In this document: positions 34,986-46,068 of the stretch, one piece after another | Layout: each line of letters opens with the position of its first letter | How positions within the stretch are numbered: the first letter of the stretch is position 1 | The notes under the pieces: model-generated | The model's database searches: none | Told to the model about the DNA's origin: nothing | Seen by the model: the letters and a program-made list of their open reading frames with translations, nothing else | Made by a program: the position numbers and the translations under genes | DNA from: Aphrophora alni | Taxonomy: Eukaryota; Arthropoda; Insecta; Hemiptera; Aphrophoridae | DNA length: 64,000 nt | Assembly: GCA_963513935.1 (NCBI GenBank) | Contig: OY740767.1 | Span: forward strand, 79,348,060-79,412,059 | Reading direction: 5' to 3'

Positions 34986-37160
34986 TTGAATCTGTTGTTT
35001 ATAATGAGTGAAGAGAAAGTTGTAAATATTTTAAATAACTTAGGTTTAGATAGTGTAAATATAAGTGATGAAGACTACAATGTGTATGAAGATTATTTTA
35101 CTGAAAGGGTTTTAAGTAGTGATGAATTGAGTGACAGTGAAGAGCCCCAAGAATCAGAAGCTAATGTTAGCTTTTCAGACTCCTCGCTTTTAAAAAGCAT
35201 ACCGAAACTGGACGAACTTTCTGTAAGTAACACTGATAATCTTATTGACATTGATGACATAATTATACAAATTGAAGCAAATGGCGATGATCAGCAGGTA
35301 GTTGATTATAATGATGAGGGAGAAGGCGTTGTTGTAGTAAATGACGTTGAAGCTTTTCATAATCCTGATACTGACCATAACTTAGTGACTAATTTTCTTG
35401 AGAGTGGTTGTGGCTGCAAAGAAAATTGTTGCCGCTTTTTTTCTGCTGATGAACTGTTGCATATGCGATATGAATGCGCGGAAATCGACCACTACCACGA
35501 CCACACAAACACTCTAGATCAAGTTATTTTAGGTCAGCTTCGCTGCCTCACTTTAGATTCTACATTCACTTCTAGGACTAAGAAAATAAACACTGAGAGA
35601 AAAATTTCACGAGCCAGTTACATGTTAAAAGGCAGGTCTGTTTGTAAGAACACATTTATGTTTGGACAAAACATTAAAATTAAAAGATTAAAACGTCTGA
35701 CAAAAATGTACAATACCACAGGGTTAGTTGCAAAAGAGCACGGAAATACAGGAGTACTTAAAAATCACACGACATCTTTTCCAGATACTGAGTTTGTTGT
35801 TAGATTTCTTCACAACTACGCTGAGCAGCAGGCAATAATTTTGCCAGGTAGAAGGAGCACGGTATATCAAACCAACCTAAGATTACTACCTTCAAGTGAT
35901 TCGAAAATAAAAATATACGACACTTACAAAGCATCATTTCCTGATGATATGACTCAGAAACCTGTAACTTTTAGGGTTTTTGCTAACATATGGCGGAGTT
36001 TGTGTCCAGACATAGTTATTATGAAGCCAAGAAGCGATTTGTGCACTTTGTGTCAAAAACATTTTACTTCAGGAGCAGCTATGGCATTAGTGTCTGAAGA
36101 GGAAAAACTGAAAACTATTGAGAAAATGAGAGCCCATCTACAGACTGTTTTCCAGGAAAGAAAAATTACAATGATGTCATAAAACAAACCAGAGATAGTT
36201 TTAAAAATGATGACACATCTACTATGCACTATAGTTTCGACATGGCCCAGCAGGTGCATATCCCATCTAATCCATTACAGCCAGGCCGAACCTAATTTTT
36301 TAGTGCCATTCAAAGTTGGTATCTTTGGAGTTATGTGCGAAACAACCAACAAACAGTGCAACTATCTCATCCCTGAGAATGCCAGTACAACGAAAGGCTC
36401 TAATCTTATTGTAAGTCTCTTTCACCACCACCTTGAAAACAACTCTTTGGGTGAAGACACAATGTATATACATGCAGATAATTGTGTGGGGCAGAACAAG
36501 AACAACATTCTCATGGGTTACTTAGTTTGGAGAATATGCCAAGGAAAAAATAAAAAAATAGTTTTGTCGTTCATGCCTGTAGGCCATACGAAATTTGCAT
36601 GTGACTGGGCTTTCGGTCTTTTGAAAAAAAAATTTAGGGTCTCTTTCGTATCGTCATTATCGGAATTAGCTGATTGTATTGACCAATCAACTCCAACATC
36701 AAAAGTGAATTCCGCTTCAACTATTGCAAATGAGAAAGGCGAAGTTGTTATTAAAACTTACAACTGGCTGAAATTTTTCCATACCTATGGTGCCAAGAAA
36801 GTGCCCCTCATAACAAAATACAACCACTTTGAGTTTAATACGGAATTAAAAGGCAAAGTCAACTGCAAAATTGAGATCAATGGAACTGAATTCATTCACA
36901 ACATATTTCCCGATGAAAATGGACCTGGTGGTTTTCCAGAGGAGATAGTCCCAGAAGGAATATCTAGAAATCGCAAGAAATATCTCTTCAAAAATATTCG
37001 AGACTTCTGCAAGGAAGAGTGTTAGGATGTGTTATGTCCTCAACTAGAGCCTTTGGAGGAAGCTGAGCCCCAGCAGGTTGAAGCAAATGGCGGCCTGGAC
37101 CCAGACATACCTCAGCCCCTTCCAGGATCTTCAAAAAAGAAGAGGAAGCGCTCAGTTTAA
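34986..37160 (+). pseudogene. DUF7869-like putative transposase, lightly broken
   Basis: Two open stretches (34986-36182 and 36207-37025) are parts of one protein of roughly 720 residues. The first has an acidic N-terminus, a Cys cluster at residues 142-149 (GCGCKENCC), a VCK at 218-221 and a CTLC pair at 353-356. The middle, in a shifted frame at about 36165-36290, gives HYSFDMAQQVHIPSNP. The second stretch carries IHADNCVGQNKNN and GHTKFACDWAFGLLK. These motifs recur in a large family of uncharacterised animal proteins that I recall as DUF7869. Asp codons at 36239, 36477 and 36603 could form an RNase H-like DDD triad (inference). Damage: one base missing near the A-run 36161-36165, one extra base near 36285-36292, and a TAG at 37023-37025. 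Beyond that TAG the frame stays open to TAA at 37158 and ends in KKKRKR, a likely nuclear signal. Confidence 0.82.
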
Positions 37161-37441
37161 AAAAAAAAAAAACCCAAATATTTAAGGACTTTCTTTCATT
37201 CCATTTGAAAAAGGACACTTTTACCTTTTTTTTAATGTATAAATCATTTCTTAAATATGAAAAATAAAGATTCTGCGCTATTTTGAAATTTCAAATGTGT
37301 TTTTCTTAAAATGCCTCTTTTCATTTTAAAAATTTCAAAACCCCGTAACTTAGTGAAAAAAAATCATAGACATAATTTTTTTACTAAATTGTTCAGAATT
37401 TACTGCTTTATTAAAAAGTAATAATAACTCAAAACCGGAAA

Positions 37442-37475
37442 TTGCCGACATGAGGTCCCTTATTACTTTCCGCCT

Positions 37476-37484
<9 letters not shown>
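37442..37484 (-). repeat. right terminal inverted repeat of the 34-37 kb transposon
   Basis: Perfect reverse complement of 34271-34313. It runs directly into a (TA)n microsatellite (37479-37546), which obscures the exact element boundary and any target-site duplication. Confidence 0.93.

Positions 37485-37546
<62 letters not shown>
37479..37546. repeat. (TA)n microsatellite adjoining the transposon right TIR
   Basis: About 68 bp of uninterrupted TA repeats start at the last base of the right TIR. Either the element inserted into a TA run or the run grew afterwards. Confidence 0.95.
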
Positions 37547-38104
37547 TAAGCATGTTTACACTGTCATAGGTAAAGCAAGCTTGGTTTCCCAAATTATTAA
37601 TTGTGGTTGTGTTCAACAATAATTTCTTTAGGAATATGCTATATTTCTTTGATGGCTTTAGTTTTTTTTTTTTTTTTTTAATAATGACTCGAAAATGGCA
37701 GTGAGAGTATTATTAATACTTTTTATTATATCGCAATTATGTTTTATTTTATTCAAATGTCTCCTTGATCCATTACATAACTGATTTAAATATTAAGATT
37801 TTTGGACTGGTTTACCTTTCTTTTTCCCAATCTTAACATAAAAAAATCTTAAATACAACAGTTTTCAAATAATGTGTTGACAATATTACAATAACAAAAT
37901 AAATTTCGGTCATTACTGTTAAAATAAAATAAATTGTTATTTCTATATACAATTTGAAGAATTCAAAGCAGTGAATTTATTCAATCATTACAACTTCCAG
38001 TCAAACTATTCAAAGACAAAAGATATTAAATTTTTGTATGCCTTTATCAAAAATCTGTTTGCTTTTAGAAATTTTATAACGAAAAGTTTGCGAGTACATC
38101 TTAC

Positions 38105-38293
38105 CTCAAGTGGAAGATCTTTTCCAGGAATAGCTGGCCTTCCCGTCATGAAATCGTGAGTTATAAATGGCCTAAGTACAACAGATCGTTGACATGAAGG
38201 ACCTCGAATCGCAGGATCACGATCAAAATGTAAAGGTATTAATATTACTGGCATTTGACTTATTGAATTCAAAGTCTTAGTAGATGTCAGAAT
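38105..38293 (-). CDS. GMPS: GMP synthase, coding exon (third in window)
   Basis: This 189-bp, 63-residue exon begins ILTSTKTLNSISQMPVILIP and continues with the conserved LHFDRDP, SCQRSVVLRPFITHDFMTG and PGKDLPLE segments, which belong to the XMP-binding C-terminal domain of GMP synthase. The acceptor is TTTCAG and the donor is GAG|GTAAGA, close to consensus. Junctions are phase 0. The longer open frame through this exon runs into intron on both sides. A degenerate mariner relic lies a few hundred bases away in the upstream intron, so the exon stands out clearly as the only conserved coding DNA here. Confidence 0.95.
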
Positions 38294-38497
38294 CTGAAAT
38301 TTAAATGATAAATATATTACAATTTTTAATAAAATATTTATTCTTACAAACATGAATAAATTAAAATTATAACTACTACATACAACGCATACTCAATCTA
38401 TTTATTATTAGTATTTATTTTATTTTTTTGAACAGATCATCAACAAAGTTTTTGGAATCTCAGCAAACTTCCTGCACTGTTGTGGGTTAAATTTAAT

Positions 38498-39480
38498 AAT
38501 ACAGGGTCATCGAAAAAGGTGTCTTTGATTTCAATTATAAATGGTATGAGCAATAATACACCAATATTTTTTATTTAAATGGCAAACTGTGTATAAATAT
38601 TGAGAGGTTTGTTACGCAACCTTGGCTGTGTAGGGCGTATGAGCAGATTCTATGGAGCTGTGAATTGTTCATCACTCATGGTTACAGTGTATCATTTGGC
38701 ATACTTACGGACATGATCCACCTATAGACAAGACCATTATTTGTTGGTATAATCAGTTTAAATTAACTAAAAATGTGGACATCAAGAAATCCCTAAGCTA
38801 ACCACACACAAATTGGACGAACATGTGGAGTGTTCGAGACAGTCATGCTTCCATAAATTTATTGCTTTATGTAGTTTTAAGAACTTCATATTTCTAAAAC
38901 TATTAAATTCAGAACATCATTTATAAATTTTTAATATTACATGGTTACAAAATCCAGTTTTAAACATGAAATTAATCAAGCAGTTGAATTAAACAAGTTG
39001 GATTTGCTACGACAATCAATACTAAATTCAATAGACAAAGGTACCTTAAACAATTTTGGTTCAGCGATGAAACAATTTTCTATATAAATGACTGAAGAAT
39101 CTGGGGGTTCAATAACCAAATGAAATTTTACAGTATCATCATGATTCTTCTAAGAATGTGTGGGTGAGAAAGACACGTTCAAATTTACTGAAAACTATTG
39201 AAAGTGTTACTTGCACAAGCTCGAACTTTGTGTTTTCGTACAAATTGATGATAGAAAGAGAAAAGAAAATTGATGTTATTTTTCAGCAAGATGGACCAAG
39301 ATAGTCAAATGTAGCGGAAGCTTTCCAACTGGTTTCCTGGCTGTTGGATAGGAAATAATGGTCCTGTTTTGTGGTCTCCAAGAAGTCCTGATATGATTTC
39401 TACGGACTTTTTCTTCTGAAGTTATGTCACATTGTCCACGATATACGCCATTTAAGAGAATCATTGCCATACATACCTGG
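38498..39480 (+). pseudogene. IS630/Tc1-mariner transposase relic
   Basis: The plus strand in shifting frames gives GHDPPIDKTIICWYNQFKL, then FSDETIFYIND and IWGFNNQMKF, FQQDGPR, and finally WFPGCWIGNNGPVLWSPRSP leading to DFFF. These match the helix-turn-helix, the first (FSDE) Asp, the QDGA-type second Asp and the WPPRSPDLTP-DFFLWG motif of insect mariner-like transposases. ACAGGGTCATCGAAAAAGG at 38503 may be its left end. It is heavily mutated. It lies just upstream of GMPS exon 38105-38293, in opposite orientation to the gene. Confidence 0.75.
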
Positions 39481-39639
39481 GTGGCGATTGACTTTTACTT
39501 AGATGTTTCCCGAGGAACAGAGGGATATTCATATCAAAACTTATTAGTAATGTTAAAAATCTTGATGATTTTCAGTATTTTTTTAGTATTACCCTCAAGG
39601 AGGCTCCCTTTAGTGAATAAGGGTAGGCAAACTCGAAAG

Positions 39640-39820
39640 GACCTAGCTAATTTAAACCTTTTTCATGATCTCTTGGGTTAGACCCCTCTCTTTATCTTTC
39701 TTATTAGTTCTCTCTTGACCAACTCTTGTTCTTTTCTGACCTAGACACTATTAGAATATTCAAGGAGGGACTAGGATCTTTATTTTATGCTCTTTTCTTC
39801 CTTTTTTACAAGATGATAAC
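39640..39820 (-). repeat. SINE-like interspersed repeat, copy 4
   Basis: GGGTTAGACCCCTCTCTTTA, CTCTTGACCAACTCTTGTTC and AGGGACTAGGATCTTTATTT are shared with the other copies. Confidence 0.6.
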
Positions 39821-40239
39821 AGAGAAGTATTGCCTTAAAACAAGAAAAAATAAGTATTGTTTGGTATAAACAATTTAGCTGAACTATAAACTGCATTATT
39901 TTACTTCAAAATCACAAGACAATTTTTTCAATGACTCTTTAGTATATTGAATTAGATTTTTATTTATCCCTAAATTATGTTTACAAATCTGTATAAATGT
40001 AAATAAAAAGATGTAACCTAACCCATTTATGTTCATAAAGTGGGAACTAGCTTATCAGTTTATTACAAAGTCCAAAGAAACTATAATCTAAAAATAAATT
40101 GGAAAAATGAACCACCTAATCCTTAGACACCAACTAGATATCGTTTACCCCAAACTTCAAGATTCACGAAATAAATAATTTAATATGATACAATAATCTA
40201 TGACAAGTGATAGAAATAGGAAACTTTGAGGAAATCAAA

Positions 40240-42330
40240 ATAATCATCATTTTTTTTTTACTTTTTCCTAAATGGGAAACCAATTGTATTTATCTATATG
40301 TAATAAAAAAAATTAAAAAAATTTGAAACAGTTTTGGAGTAAGTATGTTACATAACAAAAAAAAGAATGTAAGAATTTTTAGAAAAACCTGAATCTTCCA
40401 AAATAAAATTTGTATTACTGTTTTTCAAGATATGCAAAAGTTATGTAATATAATTTTGAATAAATTAGTTGATAAATAAAAAATAATAATTTGTTACATT
40501 TTCAAAATAAAATTGTTTTACGGAAAAAGGTAAAATGTTACTACCTAATGTGAAAAATCACAAAAAATAATAATATTATGGAAAACACAACTTCTATACA
40601 CCATTATATTCAGAAAGGGTGTAGTGAAAAAAAATTTAGATATAAAACATTTTGAGTTATTAGGTCAGGAATCAAAAAATCGTCCGGTGGCCGAGGCACA
40701 AATTGCACAGGAAAAAAATAATAATTTGTTACATTTTCAAAAAAAATTGTTTTACGAAAAAAGGTGAAATGTTAGGCCTAATTTGAAAAAAAATCACAAA
40801 AAATAGTAATATTATGCAAAACAGAACTTCAAATTATCATTTCCTTCAGATAGGTGCATAGAATTTATTTGTGTAGTGAAAAAAAAAATATATATATATA
40901 TATACAAAATTTCGAGTTATTAGGTCAGGAATCAAAAAATCGTCCAGCGGCCGAGGCCAAAATTGCATAGAAAAGGTAGTGTACAGGTTAAAGCACATTT
41001 TTTATTATTATACATTTTTCGGACATTTGCCATCATTTGTATGTTAAAAATGTCTGAAAATGTATAATAATAAAATTGAACTTCCATCATTAACAAATAA
41101 CTTCAAACAGAGATTAGAGCACATATTATAACATAACCTATCCAGACAGCATCAGTATTAGATAAGTCTGACAATAACATTCACTCAAAAGAATAAATTC
41201 TACAAACAATAATACAGATATTATAATTTTTATACACAAATTATAATAAATAAATAAACATATCTAACAAAATAACTTCACAATAACAGAAATAAACCAA
41301 CCCACACACTAGCCTAGGCCCAATATGTCATTTAGTAGACAAACCAAACCTGCGCAAAACGATAACTTCAAGTTGAGAAAGAATATTCTAAAATAACTCT
41401 ATGAGGTAATGGGTTGTACCAACTGAAAGATCTAAACTTCATCTTCCTAATAGTGTAAAGATCGGTTACAAAATATCAATGTAAGTAATCGATATTTCCT
41501 ATTTAGTAAACTACACCGAAAGAAAAATGAGTCTCGTTCGGTTTGGTTACTACTTCGTTGAATGGATATATCTCGTAAACTATATAACTTACGATGATTT
41601 CGAATTCGTAGTTCGAAAGAAAAAGAAAAATACTATATAAAATTGTCAACTTGTGGCATTTTTGGACAAGTATTACCATTTCGTAAAATCATAATATGAA
41701 CACAGAATACACATTTTTCTATATAAACGCTGTCGCATCAAGTCAGGCGATCTAGCGGAATAGTCAACAACTTTAGTGAATTGTTCAATTTTTAGTTTTA
41801 GTGACAAGGATTTTGGTATACATGAATATGAAAGATTGAAACATTATCTTTAAATATTATTGATAAAATAATATCTACTAGGATAAAAGTTGTAGGATAA
41901 AATTTTAACTCATTTTTACATGCTAAAAATTACATTTTTTGCATGTAAAAATGAGTTAAAATTCTTGATTCTGTTTAATTTTTATGTAATAAAAACTCTA
42001 ACAGATAGAAAGATTTGGAAAGCGTAGATCGAAAGAGAAGGATGTCATCTATAGAACAGTGTTATGTTAGATCTGTTTGACAGAAATATAGATTTGGGAA
42101 TATTAGAGAAAAATGACATCATTTTTGTTTACAACTTGACCGTGCAAAACTTTGACGTTACATATCAAAAATATGCAAACTTTACCAATTTTTGGAATAT
42201 TATTTATAACGTTTTGTGGTATCTTTTTTGCATGGTTATGCATCTACGTAACATTAGCTTTCGAACACTATTTTATTTATAGGACGATTATAAATGGGCG
42301 ATATGTTGATTTGCAAAATTAATTGATGAA
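40240..42330 (+). repeat. dispersed repeat copy B
   Basis: Three to four diverged copies of the roughly 330-bp unit fill 40.24-41.0 kb. Each carries a piece such as TTATTTGTGTAGTGAAAA and GGCCGAGGC. The same conserved right-hand block as copy A follows (41.55-42.32 kb, with CAAAAATATGCAAACTTTAC). It lies in the second GMPS intron, directly before the intact piggyBac. No TTAA-flanked ends were found. Confidence 0.6.
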
Positions 42331-43344
42331 CTAATCAAGCGGTCTCACAATTTCTAAGTGTAATGACTTTAATTGTGGAGATACAAATATATTAAACGAA
42401 TAGAAAAGGCTACATTAAACCATGTTAAATTGAAATGAATTAATTGCGACTTAAATTTCATTTGTTGCAAAGGTTATTACCAAAATGATCTCTAATTTTT
42501 AGTTTATGGGGGTTAAAGTTATATATTTTTATCAATAACTATCTTAATTTAAATCATAGAAATTCATTTGAATACCAATGGATACAAATTTTGAAGCTGC
42601 ACACAAGAAGTTATTCTGGGTTATTTTAGGATCTATATACAATTATTTCCAAAAAAAAACTATTTAAAACCAATGTTATTTTATAATCTGCTAACCAAGT
42701 TCATTGGCTCAATATACTTGTACATTTATGCCAAATTTTTAACCCTTTTAGGACCAACCATTTTTCAGGGGGTGTGTAAAAAGTGTAATCTGAATTTCGG
42801 CAACAGGTTTTAAAAACTGCACACTATAAGAATAGACTTATTTGGCAAGTTTTTTTTAAAAAGTCACAAAATATTTATTTATAAATGGAATTAAAAATTT
42901 TTTTTTTTGAATTGAAGATAAATAAATGGACTTTTTAATAAATGAACATTTTAGCTGAAATAATATATATTTTTATTTTAAAACGCCAAAATTGGGAAAA
43001 TTTTTTAAATTTCATATTTAACTTTTAAATTCAAAATTTCCTATTTTAAAAACAAACAAAAATTTTACTGTGGGAAACTTGATTTTTATCAATTTTAATA
43101 TGTTCTATATTAATCCTGAAAATTTCATAAAGATAAGTACAGAAACAACAAAAATATAGAAAAAATTAAAACCTAACCTTTTTTCTAAATTTTACTCGTA
43201 TTCTAGCATAAGCAATAACTGTAAATAATTGAAATGAAGTACTCACATAAAATCTTTTGAAGCACTATAAAACTATCACTAAGCACAGTTTATAGTCATA
43301 TATTTACACTAGAATGTTAAACCACTGATTTATTAATTAATTTT

Positions 43345-45222
43345 TTATCGGCATACATGTTTGTAATGACATTCGCCATGGCATCCTTCACCACACTTTC
43401 CACATGCTCTTCTGGACCTTTTCCTCTTCCCTTTTATAGAACAAACTTTACAGGTCTTCTCTTGCTTACCAGGTAGTTTTATAGTTCCAACTTCTCCACA
43501 ATTATCACCATCTCCTTCAATTGGTCTAGTAGGTCTTCGACTATTTTCTCCAAGATTTTGTTGTTCGAACCAGTTCGCTGACACATCTTCAACAATTGAC
43601 ACAATAAACTGGTATCTGGACATATTTTTTAGGTTTTCACTTCCACGATTTTCTTTATATAAAACAAATGAATTTAAAACCATTCTAGCAAAAATATTGA
43701 ATGCTACCTTTTTCCAGTATTTGATAGTTCTGCGCTCATCCAGATAGGTATATAACATCATGTCAAAATGATCTATTCCTCCCATATGTTTGTTATAATC
43801 AATTACAACAGATGGTTTTTCATTTACTATTTCTCTTCCATATCTTCTGCATCTTATTTCTTTATCTTGATTTGATGTCTTTGTTGATAATAGAAGAACC
43901 GGCTTTTTTTGTGACTTTTTTTGTCGGTATGCCATAGCGACTAAATAATCTTTTTTGTAGTACAGTTTGCTGCCTACTGGAAGTTGTTGTTTTATTTCCT
44001 GTGGTAAACCTTTCCTGTTCTTCCTAATTGTTCCAGTGAAAAATGTTTTGCTGTTATATAAAAAATTGGCCAGAGGAAGACTAGAAAAAAAATTGTCTGT
44101 AAACAAATGGTAACCCTTATTTAGTAAATTACAAAACGATAATAATTTTTTTACTACACTAAATGCAAGGCCATTTTTCTTTATTTCAGTAGCATTTTCA
44201 ACAGATCTTGACCCTTTGTAACAAAAGTAGCTCATGCAATATTTTGAGACCGAATCGCACAGCACCCACAATTTAATACCCCATCTATGATGGTGTTTAT
44301 TAGGGAGATATTGCATCAATTGTGAGTGACTCTTTGTACCAATAAGACTTTCATCTATAGATATTTGCTGGTGTGGTGTATATAAATTTTTTGAAGTCAT
44401 ATTAGCATGGTCCAGTAAGGGTTGAAATTTTTGGCATGGGTCATATCCAGGTTCAGTGCTTTTTGGTAATTTGTTGTTATTTACTATGTGAAAAAATCCA
44501 AGAATTAGTTCAAACCGTGTACGAGATAACATTTTACGAAACCAGGGTGTGCTTTGTGAAGATGTAGTGGACCAGTAAGATTTTAGTGTTGGTTTGTTTA
44601 TGAGGCCCATATTCAAAATAACAATGATAAAACTCAACATCTCGTTCACCGTGATTGGTTTCCAAAGTTTAAATTTACTTGAAGGGGAAATATTTTGTCC
44701 TTTTGATGTTATTGTATCTTCAGCATACCTGTTTGTTTCTTTTACAAATGATTTTAATAATGATTCAGTAAAAAAAAGTTTAAAATAATCAATAGGTTTA
44801 GAATCCGGTGTAGGGCAATTTTTTGGCCCAGGTGTTTCAGTGAATGAAAAACTTATATTATTTTCAAAAGTATCTTCAACTTTACTCCAGATATCACTAT
44901 CATTATCTGCATCACTTGATTCATCGTCTATATCTGAATCATCACTCAAAACCTGCCTATCAATGTTGGAAACTGTAGGCGTATGTAGGCCTATCGGTGT
45001 TTCATGCCTAACCTCACTTTCACTGTCACTGTCGGTAATAGTTGACGATCCGAAATTACCCAGAAAAGACGATGTTTGAGGTCTGTTTGGATCATAGGTT
45101 GGGTCTTTATCTGAATCGTCAAAAATGTCTTCATCATTTTCGCTACATAAATCGCTATCCAATTCATCATCAATTAACCTATCAATTTCACTCGATCTAA
45201 CAAAGTCACTGTCACCACTCAT
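43345..45222 (-). CDS. piggyBac transposase, intact, 625 residues
   Basis: The protein should cut and rejoin the element at TTAA sites in the nucleus. It has an acidic Ser/Asp-rich N-terminus (residues 1-120) and a DDE_Tnp_1_7-type core. It ends in a Cys/His-rich domain (591-624: CKVC, CGKCGEGCHGEC, HVC). The catalytic aspartates can be placed at D290 (QQISIDESLIG), D376 (HLFTDNFFSS) and D484, with D487 following (MGGIDHFDMM). These match D268, D346 and D447 of the cabbage looper enzyme in context and rough spacing. Length is usual for the family (about 550-650). The start at 45222 is the first ATG and gives the acidic leader common in the family. No stop or frameshift is present. Confidence 0.95.
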   Translation of the reverse strand: MSGDSDFVRSSEIDRLIDDELDSDLCSENDEDIFDDSDKDPTYDPNRPQTSSFLGNFGSSTITDSDSESEVRHETPIGLHTPTVSNIDRQVLSDDSDIDDESSDADNDSDIWSKVEDTFENNISFSFTETPGPKNCPTPDSKPIDYFKLFFTESLLKSFVKETNRYAEDTITSKGQNISPSSKFKLWKPITVNEMLSFIIVILNMGLINKPTLKSYWSTTSSQSTPWFRKMLSRTRFELILGFFHIVNNNKLPKSTEPGYDPCQKFQPLLDHANMTSKNLYTPHQQISIDESLIGTKSHSQLMQYLPNKHHHRWGIKLWVLCDSVSKYCMSYFCYKGSRSVENATEIKKNGLAFSVVKKLLSFCNLLNKGYHLFTDNFFSSLPLANFLYNSKTFFTGTIRKNRKGLPQEIKQQLPVGSKLYYKKDYLVAMAYRQKKSQKKPVLLLSTKTSNQDKEIRCRRYGREIVNEKPSVVIDYNKHMGGIDHFDMMLYTYLDERRTIKYWKKVAFNIFARMVLNSFVLYKENRGSENLKNMSRYQFIVSIVEDVSANWFEQQNLGENSRRPTRPIEGDGDNCGEVGTIKLPGKQEKTCKVCSIKGKRKRSRRACGKCGEGCHGECHYKHVCR

Positions 45223-45588
45223 TTTTTAGACAAATAAAACACACTTAGAAATTAAAACTTAATGTTGGAAGTAAAATATAACACTAAAATAACCAAAACA
45301 CAATATTAAAATTCGAATAACAGTACTTTGCAGTGTAAATACGCTGTTGTTAGATAAACCAAGAGACAAATCACTACGTACGCTTTTAGAATTCTTAGGC
45401 CTATACAGCTGATCGCACAGATAGGCGCAGAAAATAAACACAGTTTGTTTGTCTATTTTAAAATATTTATTCATATTATGAGTTAATAATGATTATTACA
45501 TTTATTATAAATGACATTATTTAGTCTTCAAAAATAACAATTTTATTACTTTTACCTATTTAATTACGTTGAAATTAATTTTTTCGCA

Positions 45589-45697
45589 AATGACGAAATA
45601 TCGTCAAATGGTCTTTTACGCATTGAAATAATTTGACGATATTTCGTCAGATGGTCTTTTGCGCATATTTTAAAATTGACGAAATATCGTCAGATGG
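45589..45697. repeat. three palindromic subterminal repeats at the piggyBac right end
   Basis: Three copies of a roughly 23-bp motif centred on the palindrome TGACGA(A/T)AT(A/T)TCGTCA, followed by GATGGTC or AATGGTC, end near 45620, 45656 and 45699. The last overlaps the TIR sequence TGGTCC. They lie just upstream of the transposase gene and are absent from the left end. Internal repeats of this sort are transposase or host-factor binding sites in other piggyBacs (inference here). Confidence 0.8.
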
Positions 45698-45852
45698 TCC
45701 TAAAAGGGTTAATAAAGCCAAAAAAATATAATCTTGAAAGTGGACAGAGACAGAGTCAAACAGAGAGAGAAAGGGAGAGAGGTATTATCACTTTAGATGA
45801 TTTAGAAGTTGATTTAAGGACTATTTCAATCATATGTGACATACATATATAT

Positions 45853-46068
45853 ACAGAATGTCCCTAAATGTGCGGATATGCGTGAGGAGATTATTCCTTA
45901 GATAAAAATTAGATTAAAAGATCCAATAAATATAGGTCCAAAAACCGCAATTGAATATCTTGTAAAATAGCTGACGGAGGCATAATAATGGATAATTAAA
46001 ATACTGGTGATATTTAGATTTTCGTACATAACTCGTAAACGGAACTAGACTTACAGGAAGCCCTGTAT
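45853..46068. mobile_element. possible short MITE
   Basis: TATACAGAATGTCCCT at the left and AAGCCCTGTATA at the right form weak inverted ends next to TA. The body has no coding capacity. It begins about 145 bp beyond the intact piggyBac. Confidence 0.3.

Larger units (their letters stand above)
34277..37478 (+). mobile_element. DNA transposon with long TIRs and a DUF7869-like protein
   Basis: A 3.2-kb unit is bounded by inverted repeats: GTGAGGCGGAAAG... at the left and its exact complement ...CTTTCCGCCTCAC at the right. The match runs 37 bp inside the element and 43 bp if flanking ATATAT is counted on each side. The left flank is AATATAT and the right flank is a (TA)n run, so the target duplication is TA-rich but its length cannot be fixed. 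Between the ends lies one long coding region on the plus strand (34986-37160). It sits in the last GMPS intron, antisense to the gene. I do not recognise the repeat from any named transposon superfamily. Confidence 0.85.
42743..45708 (-). mobile_element. complete piggyBac transposon with TTAA target duplication
   Basis: The element starts CCCTTTTAGGACCA at 42743 and ends with the exact complement TGGTCCTAAAAGGG at 45708, a 14-bp perfect TIR. It is flanked by TTAA at 42739-42742 and 45709-45712. The 2966-bp interior holds one intact transposase gene on the minus strand (43345-45222). CCC/GGG ends next to TTAA are the hallmark of piggyBac. It lies in the 13.8-kb GMPS intron, in gene-sense orientation. 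Perfect ends and an open reading frame suggest a recent insertion that could still be mobile. Confidence 0.96.
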
